DNA of 64,000 bases from Rahnella ecdela (GCF_019049625.1 NZ_JAFMOY010000116.1:38023-102022), one strand, 5' to 3'. Shown: positions 9,075 through 19,439, numbered from the stretch's first letter. Translations and numbers: made by a program. The notes: generated by a model not told the origin, from the letters alone.

Positions 9075-9752
9075 CTCTTTCTCGCTGGGAATGGGTTGTT
9101 TTGCCAAACGGCAGTGAATTCGCTTATCTGATTTTTATTATAATTTGCGTAATGCGAGATTTATCAGCGGGTTAGTTTCTGCCGATGTCTGTCCCGATAG
9201 GGTATACCACTTATAACGGTGCGGATGATAAGCCAAAGAAGAGGGATTTGTGCAAACAAATTGTGCGGATTTATTAACATTAGATCCAGATTTTAACGTA
9301 TGATGCGGCGCGGCCAAAAGTGTAACCAACTGGTTCATTTCGGTGTGAAATTAACAAATGACTTTGATTGTCACAGGAAGTGATTATCTTCTATTTATAT
9401 GATAAACAAAGAATAACATAGGAATAAGGTTTTCACTGGCTCCTCCATTTGTATATTAATTGTAAACGAATAAGCAATTAAAAGTAACGTTAATTGATTA
9501 AAATGGTTGTAGATCAAGTCGGAAAAGGTTACAAATAAGCCAAAATGAGATCTGCCTCTCAGATTATTTGGGAGCAGGCATAAAAATGACCTCAGTCTGC
9601 GGGTTTGTATCTGGCAACGTTAATTTAATGTTAATTATTTGAGCGGGAGTTGGGCAAAGCGAAGACTGTCGGCTATAACTTAAGCAGTACGGTTGTAGCG
9701 ATTTTGTAAAAACATCTGGTATAGATGTCTGAATCACTGTCTGGGGAACTAC
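9075..9752. other. AT-rich intergenic region between the gluconate dehydrogenase operon and yejG
   Basis: About 680 bases divide the divergent dehydrogenase operon and yejG. It is clearly richer in A and T than its neighbours, with several TTAAT and TTAATTAA-like runs around 9440-9500. No open frame here has a ribosome site and recognisable content. It probably holds both promoters and is the right-hand edge of the sugar-acid insertion. I could not place a confident CRP, Fur or regulator site. Confidence 0.5.
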
Positions 9753-10097
9753 GTGAATAATATCCAACTTTCGGTAGTACATCGTTTGCCGCAAAGTTAT
9801 CGCTGGTTGTCGGGTTTTGCCGGTATCAAAGTTGAACCGATTCCGCTGCCTGGTAACGATGAAGATAACAATCTGATCGGCCTGAAACTGCTCAGCCATG
9901 AGGGTGAATTCGCCTGGCAGGTGATGCATCAGCTGACGAATGCGTTAGAAGATATTCAGGTAAAAGCCGCTATCGTTGAAATCGACGGCGAACCCTGCCT
10001 GTTTGTTCATCGTGAAGATGAAAGTGCCACACTTTGCTGCCTGAAGAATATCGGTGCGGCTATCGCTGAATCCGTCACCGCACTTTATCCTTTCTGA
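9753..10097 (+). CDS. yejG: YejG family protein, function unknown
   Basis: A 114-residue cytoplasmic protein recognised by its similarity to E. coli YejG (QLSVVHRLPQSYRWLSGFAG, then KVEPIP; EGEPCLFV-type motif; IGAAIAES near the end). It starts with GTG at 9753. No motif reveals its role; E. coli YejG is uncharacterised, with some reports linking it to aminoglycoside sensitivity. It converges with yejF and marks the resumption of E. coli-like order after the sugar-acid island. Confidence 0.88.
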   Translation: MNNIQLSVVHRLPQSYRWLSGFAGIKVEPIPLPGNDEDNNLIGLKLLSHEGEFAWQVMHQLTNALEDIQVKAAIVEIDGEPCLFVHREDESATLCCLKNIGAAIAESVTALYPF

Positions 10098-10098
10098 A

Positions 10099-10126
10099 CC
10101 GCCTGAAATGTCACGCTTTCAGGCGG
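10099..10126. terminator. Hairpin between convergent yejG and yejF
   Basis: A perfect 10-bp stem (CCGCCTGAAA/TTTCAGGCGG) with an 8-nt loop lies just after the yejG stop and 3 bases before the yejF stop. There is no long T-tract, so it is a probable but not classic bidirectional terminator. Confidence 0.6.
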
Positions 10127-10129
10127 CAC

Positions 10130-11737
10130 TTATCCGATTGTGTCGAACGCGTCTGAGTCAGCCAGCAACTCGCGGGTATAAGCCTGCTGGGGCGCTGTAA
10201 AAATCTGCTCACAATCCCCCTGTTCGACCACTTCCCCGTTTCGCAACACAATCAGCTGATGACACAAAGACCGCACCACGTGCAAATCATGACTGATAAA
10301 CAGATAAGTCAGGTCGTGGCGCTGTTGCAGCTCGCTGAGGATAGTCAGAATTTGCGCCTGCACCGATTTATCCAGCGACGACGTCGGTTCATCGAGGATC
10401 AGCATTTCCGGCTGTAAAATCAGTGCACGGGCAATCGCAATACGCTGGCGCTGCCCACCGGAAAACTCGGTCGGGTAACGATGGCGTGACGCCGGATCTA
10501 ACCCCACTTCCTGCATGGCGCGTATCACTTCTTTTTCCCGTTCCTGTTCGCTGACTTTACGGTGAACCAGCAAACCCTCGGCGATAATCTGGCCGACCGT
10601 GAAACGCGGATTCAGCGCCGAAAACGGATCCTGAAACACCACCTGTATCCGGCTGCGGAAAGGCAGCATTTTCTTGCGCGAAAACGTGTGCAGCGGCTGG
10701 CCGTCAAACCAGATTTCGCCCTGCGACTTCATCAGGCGCAGCAACGCCAGACCGGTGGTGCTTTTTCCTGAACCAGATTCGCCCACCACGCCAAGGCTCT
10801 CACCGCGACGCAGCTGAAAACTCACCTGATTTACCGCATGTTTTATACCGACGGTGCGGCGTAACAACCCGCGTTTTACCGGGAAACCGACATCCAGATT
10901 TTTAACATCCAGCAGTACGGAAGATTCGCCTTTCAGCGGTTGCGGGCGACCCTGAGGTTCTGCCTGCAATAACTGGCGCGTATACGGGTGTTGTGGCTGG
11001 CTGAACAGGGTGGCGCGGGGTTGTTGTTCCACCTTGCGACCCTGCTGCATCACCGCCACGGTGTCCGCCAGACGGCGCACAATGCGCAGGTTATGCGTGA
11101 TGAACAGCATCGCCATGCCCATTTCCTGTTTGAGTTCATCGAGCAGCGATAAAATCTGGGCCTGCACGGAAACATCCAGCGCGGTGGTGGGTTCGTCAGC
11201 AATCAGCAGTTTCGGACGGGTCAGTACCGCCATGGCAATCATCACGCGCTGGCGTTCACCGCCGGAAAGCTGATGCGGGAAATCTTTCAGACGCGACTCT
11301 GCCTGACGGATACCCACGCGATCCAGGCAACGCAGGATTTCGCTGCGGGCCGCATCACCGCGAAGATTACGGTGCAGCATCAGCACTTCTGCCAGCTGTT
11401 TTTCGAGCGTATGCAGCGGATTGAGCGAAACCATCGGCTCCTGAAAGATCATCGAAATTTCATTGCCGCGGATCTGGCGCAGGGCATTGTTGTCGGCGTG
11501 GAGCAGCGATTGTCCGGCAAACACAATATCGCCCTGCGGGTAAATGACTGACGTGGGCAGCAGGCGTAATACCGACAACGCAGTAACACTTTTGCCCGAA
11601 CCGGATTCACCGACCAGCGCTAAGGTTTCCCCGGCATGGATATCGAGCGATACATCGCTGACCACTTCCTGCTGCAGATTTCCCTGACGGAAAGCGACGC
11701 TCAGATTTTTGATTTGTAAAAGAGGAGAGTCTGTCAT
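10130..11737 (-). CDS. yejF: Peptide ABC transporter, fused double ATPase YejF
   Basis: ATP-binding subunit of the YejABEF peptide importer, which in E. coli also takes up microcin C. The 535 residues hold two complete ABC domains: each has GESGSGKS (Walker A), a signature (LSGGERQR and FSGGQRQR) and a Walker B (LLIADEPTTALD and LILDEPTSSLD), plus the oligopeptide-family C-terminal zone (QHPYTRQLLQA). ATG 11737 is one base beyond the yejE stop and gives the expected MTDSPLLQIKNLSV start; the frame is open further up but would overlap yejE. Last gene of yejABEF. Confidence 0.95.
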   Translation of the reverse strand: MTDSPLLQIKNLSVAFRQGNLQQEVVSDVSLDIHAGETLALVGESGSGKSVTALSVLRLLPTSVIYPQGDIVFAGQSLLHADNNALRQIRGNEISMIFQEPMVSLNPLHTLEKQLAEVLMLHRNLRGDAARSEILRCLDRVGIRQAESRLKDFPHQLSGGERQRVMIAMAVLTRPKLLIADEPTTALDVSVQAQILSLLDELKQEMGMAMLFITHNLRIVRRLADTVAVMQQGRKVEQQPRATLFSQPQHPYTRQLLQAEPQGRPQPLKGESSVLLDVKNLDVGFPVKRGLLRRTVGIKHAVNQVSFQLRRGESLGVVGESGSGKSTTGLALLRLMKSQGEIWFDGQPLHTFSRKKMLPFRSRIQVVFQDPFSALNPRFTVGQIIAEGLLVHRKVSEQEREKEVIRAMQEVGLDPASRHRYPTEFSGGQRQRIAIARALILQPEMLILDEPTSSLDKSVQAQILTILSELQQRHDLTYLFISHDLHVVRSLCHQLIVLRNGEVVEQGDCEQIFTAPQQAYTRELLADSDAFDTIG

Positions 11738-11738
11738 C

Positions 11739-12782
11739 TCAGAGCGCCTCATGATGATGTGCGGACGGATTAAAGGCGTCGCGAACGGCTTCACCAATGA
11801 AAATCAGCAGTGACAGCAAGGCGGCCAGCACCACGAATGCGCTGATGCCCAGCCATGGTGCCTGCAAATTGTTTTTCCCTTCCATCAGCAATGTGCCGAG
11901 CGAAGGCGAACCCAGCGGCAGGCCGAAACCGAGGAAATCCAGTGACGTCAGAGTGGTAATTGAACCACACAGGATAAACGGCAGATAAGTCAGTGTCGCC
12001 ACCATCGCATTGGGCAGCATATGGCGGCGCATAATGGCGCTGTCACTGACGCCCATCGCCTGGGCGGCGCGGATGTAATCAAAGTTGCGGGTACGCAGGA
12101 ATTCGGCGCGAACCACGCTGACCAGCGTCATCCAGCCGGAAAGCACCGTGATCAGCAACAACCACCAGAAATTCGGCTGTACCACGCTTGCCAGAATGAT
12201 AATCAGGAACAGCGTCGGAATGCTGGACCACACTTCAATAAAGCGCTGTCCGAGCAGATCAATCAGCCCGCCGTAATAGCCCTGTGTGGCACCGGCCATA
12301 ATGCCAATCACCGAGGTCAGCACGGTCAGCATAATGCCGAAGAACAGAGAAATACGCAGTCCGTAGAGGATTTGCGCCAGTACATCGTGACCGTTGCTGT
12401 CAGTGCCCAGCCAGTTTTGCGCCGAGGGCGGGGAAGGGAAGGGCTGCGCGGTGGAAAAGTTGATGGAGTTATAGCTGCTGCGGATCGGTGCCCAGACAGC
12501 CCAGCCGTGGTCCTCAATCTGGCGTACAACGAACGGATCCTGATAATCAGCAGGCGTTTCCAGCTCGCCGCCAAACGTAGTTTCACTGTAGTCGACCAGA
12601 AACGGAGCGTAGAGATGCCCCTGATAGCGGGCCAGCAGCGGTTTGTCATTGGCGATGACGTTAGATAACAGCACCAGAATCAGCATCACTATGAAAATCC
12701 ACAGTGACCAGAAGCCGCGACGGTTCTGGCAGAAACGCGCCCAGCGCGCCTGACTGACGGAGTTCAGTTTAAAAAGGCTCAT
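11739..12782 (-). CDS. yejE: Peptide ABC transporter permease YejE
   Basis: Second inner-membrane permease of YejABEF, 347 residues. It has the DppC/OppC-type N-terminal segment (RRGFWSLWIFIVMLILVLLS), a large periplasmic loop with the family text NWLGTDSNGHDVLAQILYGL, and the EAA loop (EFLRTRNFDYIRAAQAMGVSD region) that docks on the ATPase. Its start overlaps the yejB stop by TAATG, so the two are translationally coupled. Confidence 0.95.
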   Translation of the reverse strand: MSLFKLNSVSQARWARFCQNRRGFWSLWIFIVMLILVLLSNVIANDKPLLARYQGHLYAPFLVDYSETTFGGELETPADYQDPFVVRQIEDHGWAVWAPIRSSYNSINFSTAQPFPSPPSAQNWLGTDSNGHDVLAQILYGLRISLFFGIMLTVLTSVIGIMAGATQGYYGGLIDLLGQRFIEVWSSIPTLFLIIILASVVQPNFWWLLLITVLSGWMTLVSVVRAEFLRTRNFDYIRAAQAMGVSDSAIMRRHMLPNAMVATLTYLPFILCGSITTLTSLDFLGFGLPLGSPSLGTLLMEGKNNLQAPWLGISAFVVLAALLSLLIFIGEAVRDAFNPSAHHHEAL

Positions 12783-13876
12783 TACTGGCGGCCCTCAAAA
12801 TCGATACGCGGGTCAACCAGCGTGTAAGTGATGTCACTGACAATATTAAGCAGCAAACCAATCAGCGTGAAAACATACAGCGTGCCGAAAATCACCGGGA
12901 AATCGCGCTGCACGATGGCATCGTAGCCCAGCAATCCCAGTCCCTGTAAGGAGAACATCACTTCTATCAGCAAGGATCCGGTGAAAAACATGCTGATAAA
13001 GGTGGCAGGGAAACCGGCGATCACCAGCAGCATTGCGTTGCGAAAGACATGCCGGTACAAAATCTGTTTCTCGTTTAGCCCTTTGGCGCGCGCGGTTACC
13101 ACATATTGCTTGCCCACCTCATCCATAAACGAGTTTTTGGTCAGCATGGTTAACGTCGCAAATCCGCCAATTACCGTCGCCAGCACCGGTAAGGTGATGT
13201 GCCAGAGATAATCGGTCACTTTGCCGTACCACGGCAGGGTATCGAAATTCGGGGATGTCAGGCCGCGCAACGGGAACCAGTCGAGGTAACTGCCGCCGGT
13301 GAACAGCACAATCAATAAGATAGCGAACAAAAAGGAAGGAACGGCGTAGCCGACGATAATCACCGAACTGCTCCAGGTATCGAACCGCGAGCCGTTGCGT
13401 ACCGCTTTGCGGATCCCCAGCGGAATCGACACCAGATAGATAATCAGTGTGCTCCACAGGCCAATGGTGACTGAAACCGGCAACGCATTTTTCACCAGCC
13501 CCATCACTGAAGAACCGCGAAACAGGCTGTCGCCAAAATCAAACCGGACATAATCCGAGAGCATCTCGAAATAACGCACGTGCAGAGGTTTATCGAAACC
13601 AAAACGATGGGTGATCTCGGCGATCACTTCCGGGTCAAGGCCGCGTGCGCCGCGATACTGACCTTCGCCAAACTGCGCCAGACCCGGTGACGCTTTGCCA
13701 TTTCCGCTGCCGGAACTGGCACCGGGCAAACCGCTGGATTGCCCCATTTCGATGGCGGCGATGGCCTGATCGACCGGTCCACCAGGCGCAATTTGTACAA
13801 TGAAAAAGTTAATCGTGATGATCGCCCACAGCGTCGGGATCACCAGCAGGAGTCGTCTTAACAGATAGGCGGCCAC
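12782..13876 (-). CDS. yejB: Peptide ABC transporter permease YejB
   Basis: First inner-membrane permease of YejABEF, 364 residues, the same length as in E. coli. [20 protein letters not shown] is the standard DppB-type N-terminus, and the EAA loop ([20 protein letters not shown]) is present. A long glycine- and serine-rich insert (about residues 45-75, [17 protein letters not shown]) is typical of YejB. Ten bases separate it from yejA. Confidence 0.95.
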   Translation of the reverse strand: MAAYLLRRLLLVIPTLWAIITINFFIVQIAPGGPVDQAIAAIEMGQSSGLPGASSGSGNGKASPGLAQFGEGQYRGARGLDPEVIAEITHRFGFDKPLHVRYFEMLSDYVRFDFGDSLFRGSSVMGLVKNALPVSVTIGLWSTLIIYLVSIPLGIRKAVRNGSRFDTWSSSVIIVGYAVPSFLFAILLIVLFTGGSYLDWFPLRGLTSPNFDTLPWYGKVTDYLWHITLPVLATVIGGFATLTMLTKNSFMDEVGKQYVVTARAKGLNEKQILYRHVFRNAMLLVIAGFPATFISMFFTGSLLIEVMFSLQGLGLLGYDAIVQRDFPVIFGTLYVFTLIGLLLNIVSDITYTLVDPRIDFEGRQ

Positions 13877-13886
13877 AATCGGCTCC

Positions 13887-15692
13887 TCAGCGGCGTTGCG
13901 CAGGTAAACGGGCTGCGCGGTTCACGTCGTACCACCACGTATCAAGTTCCATTCCGTTGGACGGGGCGACAGCCGGCATCGAGAATTTATCCCAGTACGC
14001 ATAGCGTTCATGGTTGGTGTACCACATCGGGATCATCACCCTATTCCAGGTCAGAACGCGATCCAGCGCATGTCCGAGTGCCAGCAGTGCGTCGGGTTTG
14101 CCCTGATTGGCGGCAATTTCATCGGTCAGTTTATCGATAGCCGGATCACTGATACCTGATTTGTTATACGTGGAATCGAGATATTGGGTGTTCCAGTAAA
14201 TCCGCAAATCGCTGCTCGGATATGAAGTGGCAGGATAAACCGTCGGGATCATATCGTAATCGCGCTGGCGCATACGGCGCACGAACTGTGAATTATCCAC
14301 TTCGCGGATCGACATTTTGATGCCGAGACGTTGCAGATTATGCTGAAACGGCAGCACGTACTGCGAGTTTCCGCCGCCCGGCAGCAGCAGTTCGAAGGTA
14401 AACGGTTTGCCGGTTTTGCTGTTCACCAGCACCTGATCTTTCACTTCCCAGCCTGCTTCTTTCAGCAGTGCCGTGGCTTTCAGCAGATTCGCGCGGTCGT
14501 TGCCGCTGCCATCAGAACGTGGCGGCTGATACAACGAGGTGAAGACTTCCGCAGGAACCTGACCTTTCAGCGGCCCGAGCCAGGCCAGTTCAGCAGAGTT
14601 CGGATAATCTTTGGCTGCATAGTCGGTATTTTGAAAATAACTGTTCACCCGCTGGTAAGCGCCGAAATAGAGCGCCTTATTCATCCAGTCAAAATCGAAC
14701 GCGAGAGTAATAGCCTCGCGCACTTTCCGGTCGCTGAATTGCGGACGGTGAAGATTGAAAGCCAGCCAGCGCGTGTCCTGTGCGGCCTGATTTTCTTCAT
14801 CCGCTTTTACGATGAAGTTTTTACTGAAATTGCCGCCCTGATACTGTGTTGACCAGTTCTTCGGCGAAGATTCCATGCGGAAATCAAAGGCACCAGATTT
14901 AAAGGCTTCCAGTGCGACATTGTCATCCAGATAATAATCGTAGCGGATGGTGTCGAAGTTATAACGCCCACGGTTAACCGGCAAATTCGCTGCCCAGTAG
15001 TCGGGAACGCGGGAATACGTGATGTACTGGCCGAGCTTATAATCGCTGATACGGTAAGGCCCGCTGCCCGGTGGCGGCGTGCTCAAAGGCTCGTTGAATT
15101 TATGGTTTTCCCAAAACACCTGGGGCAGAACCGGCAGGCCCAGTAGTCCGAGCATCATGTCTTTATCAGGTTTGGGCAAGACCATGCGCACCGTCAGACG
15201 CGATATGGCTTTTACTTCCACACCTTTATAAACCACGCGAAATTGCGGTACGCCTTCGGTCATGAACTTTTTGAAGCTGAATGCCACGTCGCTGGCGGTG
15301 ATCGGGGTGTTGTCGTTAAAACGGGCGCGCGGGTTGATGTCCACTTCGACCCAGCGGTACTGGCTGTCATAACGGGCAGAATCTGCAATCAGCGGATAAT
15401 AGCTGCCGATTTCGTCGCTGGAAGTGGTGAAAAGGCTGTCGTAAAGCGAGCCACTGCGTGCCGCCGGATTGCCCCGTGAGGCGAAGCGGTTGAAGTTGTC
15501 ATAGGTGCCGATAGCGGCCAGCGTAATCTGTCCTCCCTTCGGCGCGGCGGGATTGACGTAGTCAAAACTGGTGAAGTTAGAGACATATTTGGGTTCGCCT
15601 AAAATGGCAAACGCATAGCTGTCCTGTATGACTTCGGCTTGTGCGCTGAGGCTCAGCAGGCACAGCACACCGGCAAACACGCGATAAAACAT
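13887..15692 (-). CDS. yejA: Periplasmic peptide-binding protein YejA
   Basis: The extracytoplasmic solute-binding protein (SBP family 5) feeding peptides to YejBEF. The 601 residues start with a signal peptide (cleavage after SAQA, residue 19) and show the family blocks [40 protein letters not shown] and [20 protein letters not shown]. It is the first gene of the operon; the 220-bp gap to pdeN (15693-15912) is the promoter region, in which I see no strong regulator site. Confidence 0.95.
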   Translation of the reverse strand: MFYRVFAGVLCLLSLSAQAEVIQDSYAFAILGEPKYVSNFTSFDYVNPAAPKGGQITLAAIGTYDNFNRFASRGNPAARSGSLYDSLFTTSSDEIGSYYPLIADSARYDSQYRWVEVDINPRARFNDNTPITASDVAFSFKKFMTEGVPQFRVVYKGVEVKAISRLTVRMVLPKPDKDMMLGLLGLPVLPQVFWENHKFNEPLSTPPPGSGPYRISDYKLGQYITYSRVPDYWAANLPVNRGRYNFDTIRYDYYLDDNVALEAFKSGAFDFRMESSPKNWSTQYQGGNFSKNFIVKADEENQAAQDTRWLAFNLHRPQFSDRKVREAITLAFDFDWMNKALYFGAYQRVNSYFQNTDYAAKDYPNSAELAWLGPLKGQVPAEVFTSLYQPPRSDGSGNDRANLLKATALLKEAGWEVKDQVLVNSKTGKPFTFELLLPGGGNSQYVLPFQHNLQRLGIKMSIREVDNSQFVRRMRQRDYDMIPTVYPATSYPSSDLRIYWNTQYLDSTYNKSGISDPAIDKLTDEIAANQGKPDALLALGHALDRVLTWNRVMIPMWYTNHERYAYWDKFSMPAVAPSNGMELDTWWYDVNRAARLPAQRR

Positions 15693-15912
15693 CCTGAATC
15701 AGCACTCCTGTAAGGGTGAGAGCATCGTGCGGACATGGCCGCAGATTATTGTTCGGGTTTAATCAATTGATAGTTAAGACCTTGTAACGCACCGGCCTTA
15801 AATTTCATCCCTGATTCCGGCCTTTTTATCACAACCGGATGCAGACACCTAAAAGAAAAATGGAACAAAAGATGCAAAAAAAGATGAAAAAAACAGTCGG
15901 ACGTTCCTGAGA

Positions 15913-17496
15913 CTAAATGTGGTAAGTGGATTCTTTCTCATTGAAATCACGGATGAAGTCCAGAAGTGCCGGAACGCCCAACGGTTTGCTGTACAAATAG
16001 CCCTGCAAATAAGTGACGCCATGATTACGCAGATATTCTGCCTGCAGCTGCGTTTCGACCCCTTCGGCCACCGTTTTCAGCTTTAGCTCTTCCGTGAGTT
16101 TAAGCACGGTATCCAGAACGGGAGCAATCAACGTTTTTTGGTCGATGGACATGACAAAACCACGGTCTATTTTCAGATAATCCAGGGTGAATTTCTCAAG
16201 ATAAATCAGGGCGCTGTGGCCGGTTCCAAAATCGTCGATAGCGATTTCGATTTTGTGGCGACGCAGCCAGTTAAATTCACGCAGCGCGCCTTCGGTATCG
16301 ATCATTCCGCGTTCTGTTATTTCAAATACGACCTGAAATGCGTTCTCCGGTAAAGCTTCGATAAAATTCATCACGTCGTCATGAAAGCTGACGTTCTCCA
16401 TATGGTGCGGAGAGATATTTATGCTGAGTTTTCCCGGCGCTGAAAAAACATGCTGCATTTTATGAGCATCCTGAGCGACCAGAACCATCATGTGTTGCGT
16501 CAGTTCGACGATAAGCCCCTGATTTTCCGCATAGGTGATAAAGACATCCGGCGGGATCCGCCCTTCAACAGGATGTTGCCAGCGCAGCAACGCTTCCACA
16601 CCTGCGACCTTCAGGGTTTTTGAATCAATCACCGGCTGATACTCGACAAAGAATTCTTTGTTTTTCAGACCGCGCAGGATCTCGCGTTCAACGTTATGGC
16701 GGTTAAGCAGGCTGTGATAGATGAGGGCGCAGACCATCAGGCTCAGCAGTATCCCGCCTGAGAGGGTAAAGAGAACGCTGTCGCCGGTCAAGGTAGGGGA
16801 GTAAAGGCGGACGGTGAACGGATAGCCCTCAATTTTGGCCTCCGTAAAATGGCTGTGCGGTAACTTGCTGACCGGGATCAGCTGATCCTGCGCCGAAATC
16901 AGGGCTGAATCCCCCACCAGCAAAGCAAATCCCCGATATCCGGACCCTGATTGGGCAAAGAGCATATAAGGCGACAGCGTCAGCTCAAGCGTGGCGATCA
17001 CGCCATCATTGCTGGCCCCAGGATTGCGCTGCCAGACGATGATCACCGCGCGGTTAGGAACAGCGGGTGTACCCATTTGCAGATTAATGCTCATCGTCTT
17101 GTCGAAATCGATGTCATGCAGGGAACTGTTAGCGGGGATATTTTGGTTACCTGAAGCAGAAGAACAAAAAACCATTCCGTTGCGCACCAGCTGAAAATCA
17201 CGGACACCGACACTGAATGCAGCATCCCGATTTAATTCACCGGCAATGGAATTGCAGGGATCATCAGTGAGCAGAGCAATTTTGCCCATTGTGTCGGAGA
17301 GCTGATGTAAATAGTTGGCGGCATAACGGGCAGTGCGCTGAGCGATTTGATCTTGCTCGCGAAGAGTATTGGTTTTAATGACGGTCAGTGTGACGGCAGT
17401 AAACAAAATGAAAAACAGAGCTGAAAAAAGGATACTTCTTTTTAAATACCGGCGCTTGGGTAATACGGTGTGTGTTAACGCCGTTTTTAAACCCAT
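15913..17496 (-). CDS. pdeN: Membrane cyclic-di-GMP phosphodiesterase, CSS-motif plus EAL domain
   Basis: Hydrolyses c-di-GMP to pGpG. The 527 residues have two transmembrane segments (about 20-41 and 238-260) enclosing a periplasmic CSS domain; CNSIAGELN and the FCSSASG motif mark the redox-sensing cysteines of this family. The cytoplasmic EAL domain is complete: EALLRW, KLSINISPHHM, FEITERGM, AIDDFGTG, LDYLKIDR and TVAEGVET are all present, so activity is expected. Position between yejA and mepS equals that of E. coli rtn (pdeN), which fixes the orthology. Confidence 0.9.
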   Translation of the reverse strand: MGLKTALTHTVLPKRRYLKRSILFSALFFILFTAVTLTVIKTNTLREQDQIAQRTARYAANYLHQLSDTMGKIALLTDDPCNSIAGELNRDAAFSVGVRDFQLVRNGMVFCSSASGNQNIPANSSLHDIDFDKTMSINLQMGTPAVPNRAVIIVWQRNPGASNDGVIATLELTLSPYMLFAQSGSGYRGFALLVGDSALISAQDQLIPVSKLPHSHFTEAKIEGYPFTVRLYSPTLTGDSVLFTLSGGILLSLMVCALIYHSLLNRHNVEREILRGLKNKEFFVEYQPVIDSKTLKVAGVEALLRWQHPVEGRIPPDVFITYAENQGLIVELTQHMMVLVAQDAHKMQHVFSAPGKLSINISPHHMENVSFHDDVMNFIEALPENAFQVVFEITERGMIDTEGALREFNWLRRHKIEIAIDDFGTGHSALIYLEKFTLDYLKIDRGFVMSIDQKTLIAPVLDTVLKLTEELKLKTVAEGVETQLQAEYLRNHGVTYLQGYLYSKPLGVPALLDFIRDFNEKESTYHI

Positions 17497-17583
17497 ATGT
17501 TTTGCCCTTTTTCTCGCCGAAGAAATAAAAGTATAACGTAGTCAAAAAAACAACAGACATTAAATACACTTTATTACAGGCAT

Positions 17584-17615
17584 AAAAAAACGCCATCCGA
17601 AGATGACGTTTTTTT
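17584..17615 (-). terminator. Rho-independent terminator of mepS
   Basis: A stem AAAAAACG-x-CAT / ATG-x-CGTTTTTT around a CCGA-type loop, with the A-run on the left (a U-run in the minus-strand transcript). It lies 48 bases after the mepS stop. The symmetric T-run means it may serve both directions. Confidence 0.75.
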
Positions 17616-17662
17616 ATTCGCTTGGCATAGGACAACAAGAACTAAATCATAAACTAACGTGA

Positions 17663-18238
17663 TTAACCGTTAGCTAAAACTCGTCTTGCTTCACGATAAC
17701 GTGCATTCCAGTAGGACTCTTTCAGATTTGAAATCATCACACCGTTGCTGGTGGACGCATGAACAAACTGATCGTTGCCTAAATAAATACCGACGTGACG
17801 CCCTGTTGAGCCAGCACGGAACAGAACCAGATCACCCGGACGCAGTTTCGTGCGCTGAACTTTCTTGCCCTTTTCTTCCTGTTCATAAGTAGAACGAGGG
17901 AGATCCATACCAAATTGTTCGCGGAATGTTACCTGAACGAACGCTGAGCAATCGATACCACGCTTGCTGTCGCCGCCTAACCGATAACGAACGCCTTTCC
18001 AGTCAGCGTACTGATCCATAATTTTGGATTTAACGTTGACGCTACGAACCATTGCTTCGAATTCATCCTGAGAGGCTTGCAGTAGAAGACCGTCTTTGTC
18101 ATTTACTGCACGCATATCAGTTTGTGCGCTTTCTGTGTTCGAAGAATGCATACCACTACACGCAGAGAGAAGAATTGCTGCGCCAATCGCGGGAATCATC
18201 CGCGTGATATATCTCAGAAACGGTTGAGACTTGACCAT
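17663..18238 (-). CDS. mepS: Murein DD-endopeptidase MepS (Spr), NlpC/P60 lipoprotein
   Basis: An outer-membrane lipoprotein that cuts the D-Ala-mDAP cross-links of peptidoglycan to allow wall growth. The 191 residues have a lipobox LLSAC with Cys27 as the lipidation site, and the NlpC/P60 triad Cys97 (RGIDCSAF), His148 (TGRHVGIY) and His160 (QFVHAS). The sequence matches E. coli Spr almost throughout. Located as in E. coli between pdeN and lpxT. Confidence 0.95.
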   Translation of the reverse strand: MVKSQPFLRYITRMIPAIGAAILLSACSGMHSSNTESAQTDMRAVNDKDGLLLQASQDEFEAMVRSVNVKSKIMDQYADWKGVRYRLGGDSKRGIDCSAFVQVTFREQFGMDLPRSTYEQEEKGKKVQRTKLRPGDLVLFRAGSTGRHVGIYLGNDQFVHASTSNGVMISNLKESYWNARYREARRVLANG

Positions 18239-18610
18239 TATTGTTGTTATCCCTTGCTGTCCTTAACGATGAAATCGTTATTAAAATTGCCAAACGAAGC
18301 GAGACTACCTGCCACAATTAGTTGCGACAAACACCAGACCGGCAAAATGTGCGTTAGAGCACGTTTTTTCCTTCAAGACGGGTATTTTTGACACAATTCT
18401 ATGAGGGCGATTTGGAGAGTACCGTAATGAATAAGGGATTGCGAGAGGTTTTACGGGATTTTTTATAAGAAATTGTGATGTAAGCTGATGTAAGTAATGA
18501 TGTTAAAAACGATGGGTGATTTTTATACTAATTTGGGTTAAAACCGCATCACAAGCGGGTTCTACATGCATATTTCAGTAAAGTATATCCGGGAATTGTC
18601 TGAAAAAAAC
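18239..18610. other. Long mepS upstream region with TGATGTAAG direct repeats
   Basis: About 370 non-coding, AT-rich bases upstream of mepS. Three imperfect tandem copies of TGATGTAAG lie at 18476-18484, 18486-18494 and 18498-18506, with steps of 10 and 12 bases, on one face of the helix. They lie about 240 bases upstream of the mepS start. No open frame here has support. Confidence 0.45.
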
Positions 18611-18639
18611 GTCAGGCAGATCATAAACATCTGCCTGAC
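18611..18639 (-). terminator. Rho-independent terminator of lpxT
   Basis: A perfect 11-bp stem (GTCAGGCAGAT/ATCTGCCTGAC) with a 7-nt loop. The seven-A run to its left becomes a U-run in the minus-strand transcript. It lies 27 bases beyond the lpxT stop. Confidence 0.85.
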
Positions 18640-18665
18640 CATAACTTAATTATATGAATGCAAAA

Positions 18666-19379
18666 TTACGCCGCTGTTTTAGGAATTTTTTTACCCGGCA
18701 ATTTGCGCTCAAGCCAGTTAATCAACATATCGCTGGCCGGAGTCATCAGCCACCAGCTTGCGCCTACCAGGACGACTGACATAGAACCCACGGCAATATC
18801 CGTAAACCAGTGTGCTCCAATCATCACGCGCGGCAGCGAGAAGATAATGGTGATCAGCACCGCAACAACGAAAGCTGATTTACTCAGATAGCGCAGCATG
18901 AAGCAGGAAAAAATAATCAGCATCATGCCGTGGTCGCCCGGGAAGCTGTCAGCGGACGCATCTTTCGTCGGGATGCCGGTCAGCTTGCTCACACGGTTTA
19001 CATCCGGGAAGCTCAGCGAAGGGCTTTTGTGACTGACCGGCAACAAATGGCCAAGCTGGTTAAGTACGACGGCGGTCAGCAGCATCACGACGCCAATGAT
19101 GATGTAGCGGCGACGCCCGGCGCTATCTTGCTTCATGAAATAGCTCAGATAGAGCACACCCATTGCCAGCAAAGAGATCAGATCAAAGGCGCGGTTGTTA
19201 GTGACTGCTACAAGATGCAGGAACCACGCGTCCGTCGCCAGATGCTGGTTAAAGAAGAAGAATATCGATTTATCAATCGGGAACCAGAAGCCGTGGTTCG
19301 CGGGTAAATAGAAAGATAAAAACAGGGCAATACCTAAAACATTAAGTAGGAGGATTGCAGGAATATTTCGGCGCCACAT
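18666..19379 (-). CDS. lpxT: Lipid A 1-diphosphate synthase LpxT (PAP2 family)
   Basis: Inner-membrane enzyme that moves a phosphate from undecaprenyl pyrophosphate to lipid A at the periplasmic face. The 237 residues form about six membrane segments and carry the PAP2 motifs: KDASADSFPGDHGMM (SFPGDH) and RVMIGAHWFTDIAVG (R-x5-H-x3-D). Sequence (VTNNRAFDLISLLAMG, VMLLTAVVLNQLG) matches E. coli LpxT (YeiU), and it sits between yeiR and mepS as in E. coli. Confidence 0.92.
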   Translation of the reverse strand: MWRRNIPAILLLNVLGIALFLSFYLPANHGFWFPIDKSIFFFFNQHLATDAWFLHLVAVTNNRAFDLISLLAMGVLYLSYFMKQDSAGRRRYIIIGVVMLLTAVVLNQLGHLLPVSHKSPSLSFPDVNRVSKLTGIPTKDASADSFPGDHGMMLIIFSCFMLRYLSKSAFVVAVLITIIFSLPRVMIGAHWFTDIAVGSMSVVLVGASWWLMTPASDMLINWLERKLPGKKIPKTAA

Positions 19380-19439
19380 ATTTGAAGACCTATTCTTAGC
19401 AGGGTAACGATTAACGTAATGGGCGTTAACTTAATCCGT

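Noticed and set aside
9138..9338. 66-codon minus-strand frame upstream of the gluconate dehydrogenase operon
   Set aside because: No ribosome site and no family resemblance; it lies in AT-rich promoter DNA.
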